This document shows, one piece after another, positions 5,352 through 6,807 of a stretch of 6,807 nucleotides of DNA. The translations under genes and the position numbers were made by a program. Source of the stretch: Actinomycetes bacterium (GTDB lineage Bacteria > Actinomycetota > Acidimicrobiia > Acidimicrobiales > Palsa-688); contig JAKAXG010000236.1 in assembly GCA_021827225.1 (NCBI GenBank), positions 1 through 6,807 of the forward strand, read 5' to 3'. The notes below the pieces were generated by a model. It had not been told where the DNA came from and did no database searches. It saw nothing but the letters and a program-made list of their open reading frames with translations. Each line of letters opens with the position of its first letter. Positions within the stretch are counted from its first letter, which is position 1.

Positions 5352-6557
5352 GGATCCGCCCGTGGCGGCCGGGCGGGCCGGGGAGTCGTCCCACGACGTG
5401 TCCGTGTCGGCCCAGCGGGCCCACACCTCCGCCGGACGGCTCCGCCACCTGCGGGCCAGCACGGCCCGGGTGGCCAGGGCCCAGGGCAGGTTGCGCAGCA
5501 GATCCCGGGCGACCGGGTCGGACAGGCCGCGGGTCAGGCGCTGCTGCACCTCCCGGCGGGCCAGGTCCAGGGGGGCGTTGCGGATGAGGCACAGCAGGGC
5601 GTTGCGCTGCGACAGGTGCCTCACGGCGGCAGCGGCGCCACCCCCGCTGGTGGCCGACAGCCGGTGGCTCACGGTGGCCCCGGGGTCGTACATGACCCGC
5701 ATACCGGCCAGGTGGGCCCGCAGGCACCAGTCGGTGTCCTCGTTGTAGGCGAAGAACCGGGGGGCGAAACCGCCGAGGCGATCAAGGGTCGCAGCGCGGA
5801 ACACCGGGGCGGTGCCGCTGAAGCCGAACCGCTCGGCGGGGGTGTCGAAGCGGCCGTCGTCGGGGGCGCCGAAGCCGTACTCGCCGGCGATGCCGTGGCC
5901 CCTCAGGAACGATCCGGCGTGGTTGACGACGGTTACCACCGGACCGGTGACCACGGGCTCGCCGTCGGCCAGCACCTCCCCGGCCGGGACCCCGCCTGGC
6001 AGGGGCACGTAGAACGGCCGGGGGCCGGCCGTCCAGCGCCACCGGTCCCCGGCCCCACCGTCGGCCTCCAGGTCGTGGATGCCGCCGCCGATCGCCGATT
6101 CCAGGACCTCCCGGCCGTCCATGGTCAGGGACCGGATCTGGCGGCCGAGTGGCCGGGCGTCGCCGGGGGCGTGCCAGGTCCGACCCGGCACCGTCACCTC
6201 CAGGTGCGGCGTGTCGAGCACCACCTTCGGCGTCACCGCCGCCACGTCGGCCTCGTCGAGCAGCGAGGCGGCCGATGCCAGCCAGTCCGGTCCGGCGCGG
6301 GCGTCGTCGTTGAGCACGCCGATGATCCGGCCCTGCGCCGCCGGCCGGCCGAGCTCCACCCCGCCGGCGAAACCCAGGTTGCGGGGACTGCGGACCACGG
6401 TGGCCCCGGCCCGGCGGGCGATGTCACTGGCCTCCCGTCCCGTAGAGGCGTTGTCCACCACCACGATCTGGTCGGCCTGGCCGGACACCGAGTCGACGGC
6501 CGCCGCCAGCCACTCCCCCGGCCGGTAGGAGACGATGATCACCGAGTACCCGGTCAT
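5340..6557 (-). CDS. Glycosyltransferase family 2 (GT-A fold, rhamnosyltransferase-like) with an extra central segment
   Basis: Inverting glycosyltransferase of 405 residues, probably adding a sugar to a surface polysaccharide or glycolipid at the cytoplasmic face. The nucleotide-binding core shows YSVIIVSYRPGEW (4-16), IVVVDNAS (31-38), PRNLGFAGGVELG (58-70) and the metal-site-like LNDDA (82-86). The acceptor-side signature runs from GFSGTAPVFR (245-254) through LGGFAPRFFAYNEDTDWCLR (261-280) to V296-S297-H298; E273 and D274 are in the position of the catalytic acid pair. Residues about 125-205 (containing GGGIHDLEADGG and PFYVPLPGG) are an insertion compared with ordinary members. The ATG at 6557 is chosen because it starts just before the first strand and overlaps the upstream TGA as ATGA. 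The open frame extends upstream to 6794, but that part is Arg/Pro-rich and lies over the GT4 gene. The stop overlaps that of the convergent GT-B-half gene by 4 bases. Confidence 0.92.
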   Translation of the reverse strand: MTGYSVIIVSYRPGEWLAAAVDSVSGQADQIVVVDNASTGREASDIARRAGATVVRSPRNLGFAGGVELGRPAAQGRIIGVLNDDARAGPDWLASAASLLDEADVAAVTPKVVLDTPHLEVTVPGRTWHAPGDARPLGRQIRSLTMDGREVLESAIGGGIHDLEADGGAGDRWRWTAGPRPFYVPLPGGVPAGEVLADGEPVVTGPVVTVVNHAGSFLRGHGIAGEYGFGAPDDGRFDTPAERFGFSGTAPVFRAATLDRLGGFAPRFFAYNEDTDWCLRAHLAGMRVMYDPGATVSHRLSATSGGGAAAAVRHLSQRNALLCLIRNAPLDLARREVQQRLTRGLSDPVARDLLRNLPWALATRAVLARRWRSRPAEVWARWADTDTSWDDSPARPAATGGSPDR

Positions 6558-6807
6558 GCCGCGGGCCGAGCCGGTCGGGCCCGGCTCAGGATCCTCTCCG
6601 CCAGTTCCTCGTAGCGGTCCAGTACGGCGTCCCACGCGAACTGGCGCCTGGCGTAGGAGGCGCCGCTCCGTCCCAGCCGGTCCGGGAGGTCCCGGTCGGC
6701 GAACAGGCGGTCGGCGGCCACCTCGAGGTCGCCGTACCCGTCGAACCACAGGCCTCCGCCGCTGCGCCGGCAGTGCTCGACGGTGGGCCCGCACCGGCCG
6801 TTGACCA
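6554..6807 (-). CDS. Glycosyltransferase family 4, C-terminal end only (5' part outside window)
   Basis: The last 83 residues of a GT4-type enzyme. The visible part begins VNGRCGPTVEHCRRSGGG and continues through LWFDGYGDLEVAADRL, LGRSGASYARRQFAWDAVLD and RYEELAERIL before the TGA. This is the usual end of a GT-B donor domain: the loop after the EX7E motif, then the closing helices that cross back to the N-terminal domain. It is related to the plus-strand GT4 enzyme (HCQRSGGG...FADGAGLARELTAL and YSWPAVLERIEADL there). The EX7E motif itself must lie just outside the window. It overlaps the GT2 start by 4 bases (ATGA), so the two are probably one translationally coupled operon. Family call rests on a fragment but the match is clear. 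Confidence 0.8.
   Translation of the reverse strand, partial: VNGRCGPTVEHCRRSGGGLWFDGYGDLEVAADRLFADRDLPDRLGRSGASYARRQFAWDAVLDRYEELAERILSRARPARPAA

Noticed and set aside
4878..6614. 578-codon plus-strand open frame
   Set aside because: It runs across the end of the GT-B-half gene and antisense to the GT2 gene. The composition is Gly/Ala/Arg/Pro-rich, typical of a shadow frame at high GC.
6558..6794. N-terminal extension of the GT2 frame to 6794
   Set aside because: The added residues are Arg/Pro-rich without family similarity and lie over the convincing C-terminal end of the GT4 gene. The ATG at 6557 with an ATGA overlap fits better.

Overview
The window is about 70% GC and gene-dense. Starts are often GTG or TTG, adjacent genes overlap by 4 bases, and two neighbouring secreted enzymes share a C-terminal repeat family (GYWLVASDGG...FGDA...FYGS). 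This points to a high-GC actinobacterium. Repeats of this type are common in Acidimicrobiia-like proteomes, so that class is my best guess, but it is an inference. Six protein genes are supported; those at both window edges are incomplete. No RNA gene, transposon or CRISPR array is visible.

Left part (1-3501, minus strand): a subtilisin-family (S8) protease with signal peptide, propeptide, complete catalytic triad and six 42-residue C-terminal repeats lies upstream of a secreted SpoIID/LytB-domain protein. The latter has the same repeats at its C terminus and runs off the left edge. The SpoIID protein carries its glycine-rich GHGWGHGRGMGQYGA motif near the N terminus, whereas classical SpoIID has it at the C terminus. 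Both products should act outside the membrane, one on protein and one on peptidoglycan.

Right part (3557-6807): four glycosyltransferase-type genes form two convergent pairs. On the plus strand, a complete GT4 enzyme is followed by a 200-residue protein that looks like only the N-terminal half of a GT-B glycosyltransferase; the two overlap at TTGA. On the minus strand, the C-terminal end of a second GT4 enzyme overlaps at ATGA with a GT2 enzyme that carries an extra central segment. The two pairs meet tail to tail, sharing a CTAG in which both stop codons lie, at the centre of a 20-base near-palindrome.

Together the region looks like the edge of a surface-polysaccharide or glycoconjugate cluster next to two secreted envelope-processing enzymes. 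The glycan and the target of the hydrolases cannot be read from the sequence. The most notable items are the permuted SpoIID layout, the shared and recently duplicated repeat module, the isolated GT-B half, and the palindrome holding both stop codons.
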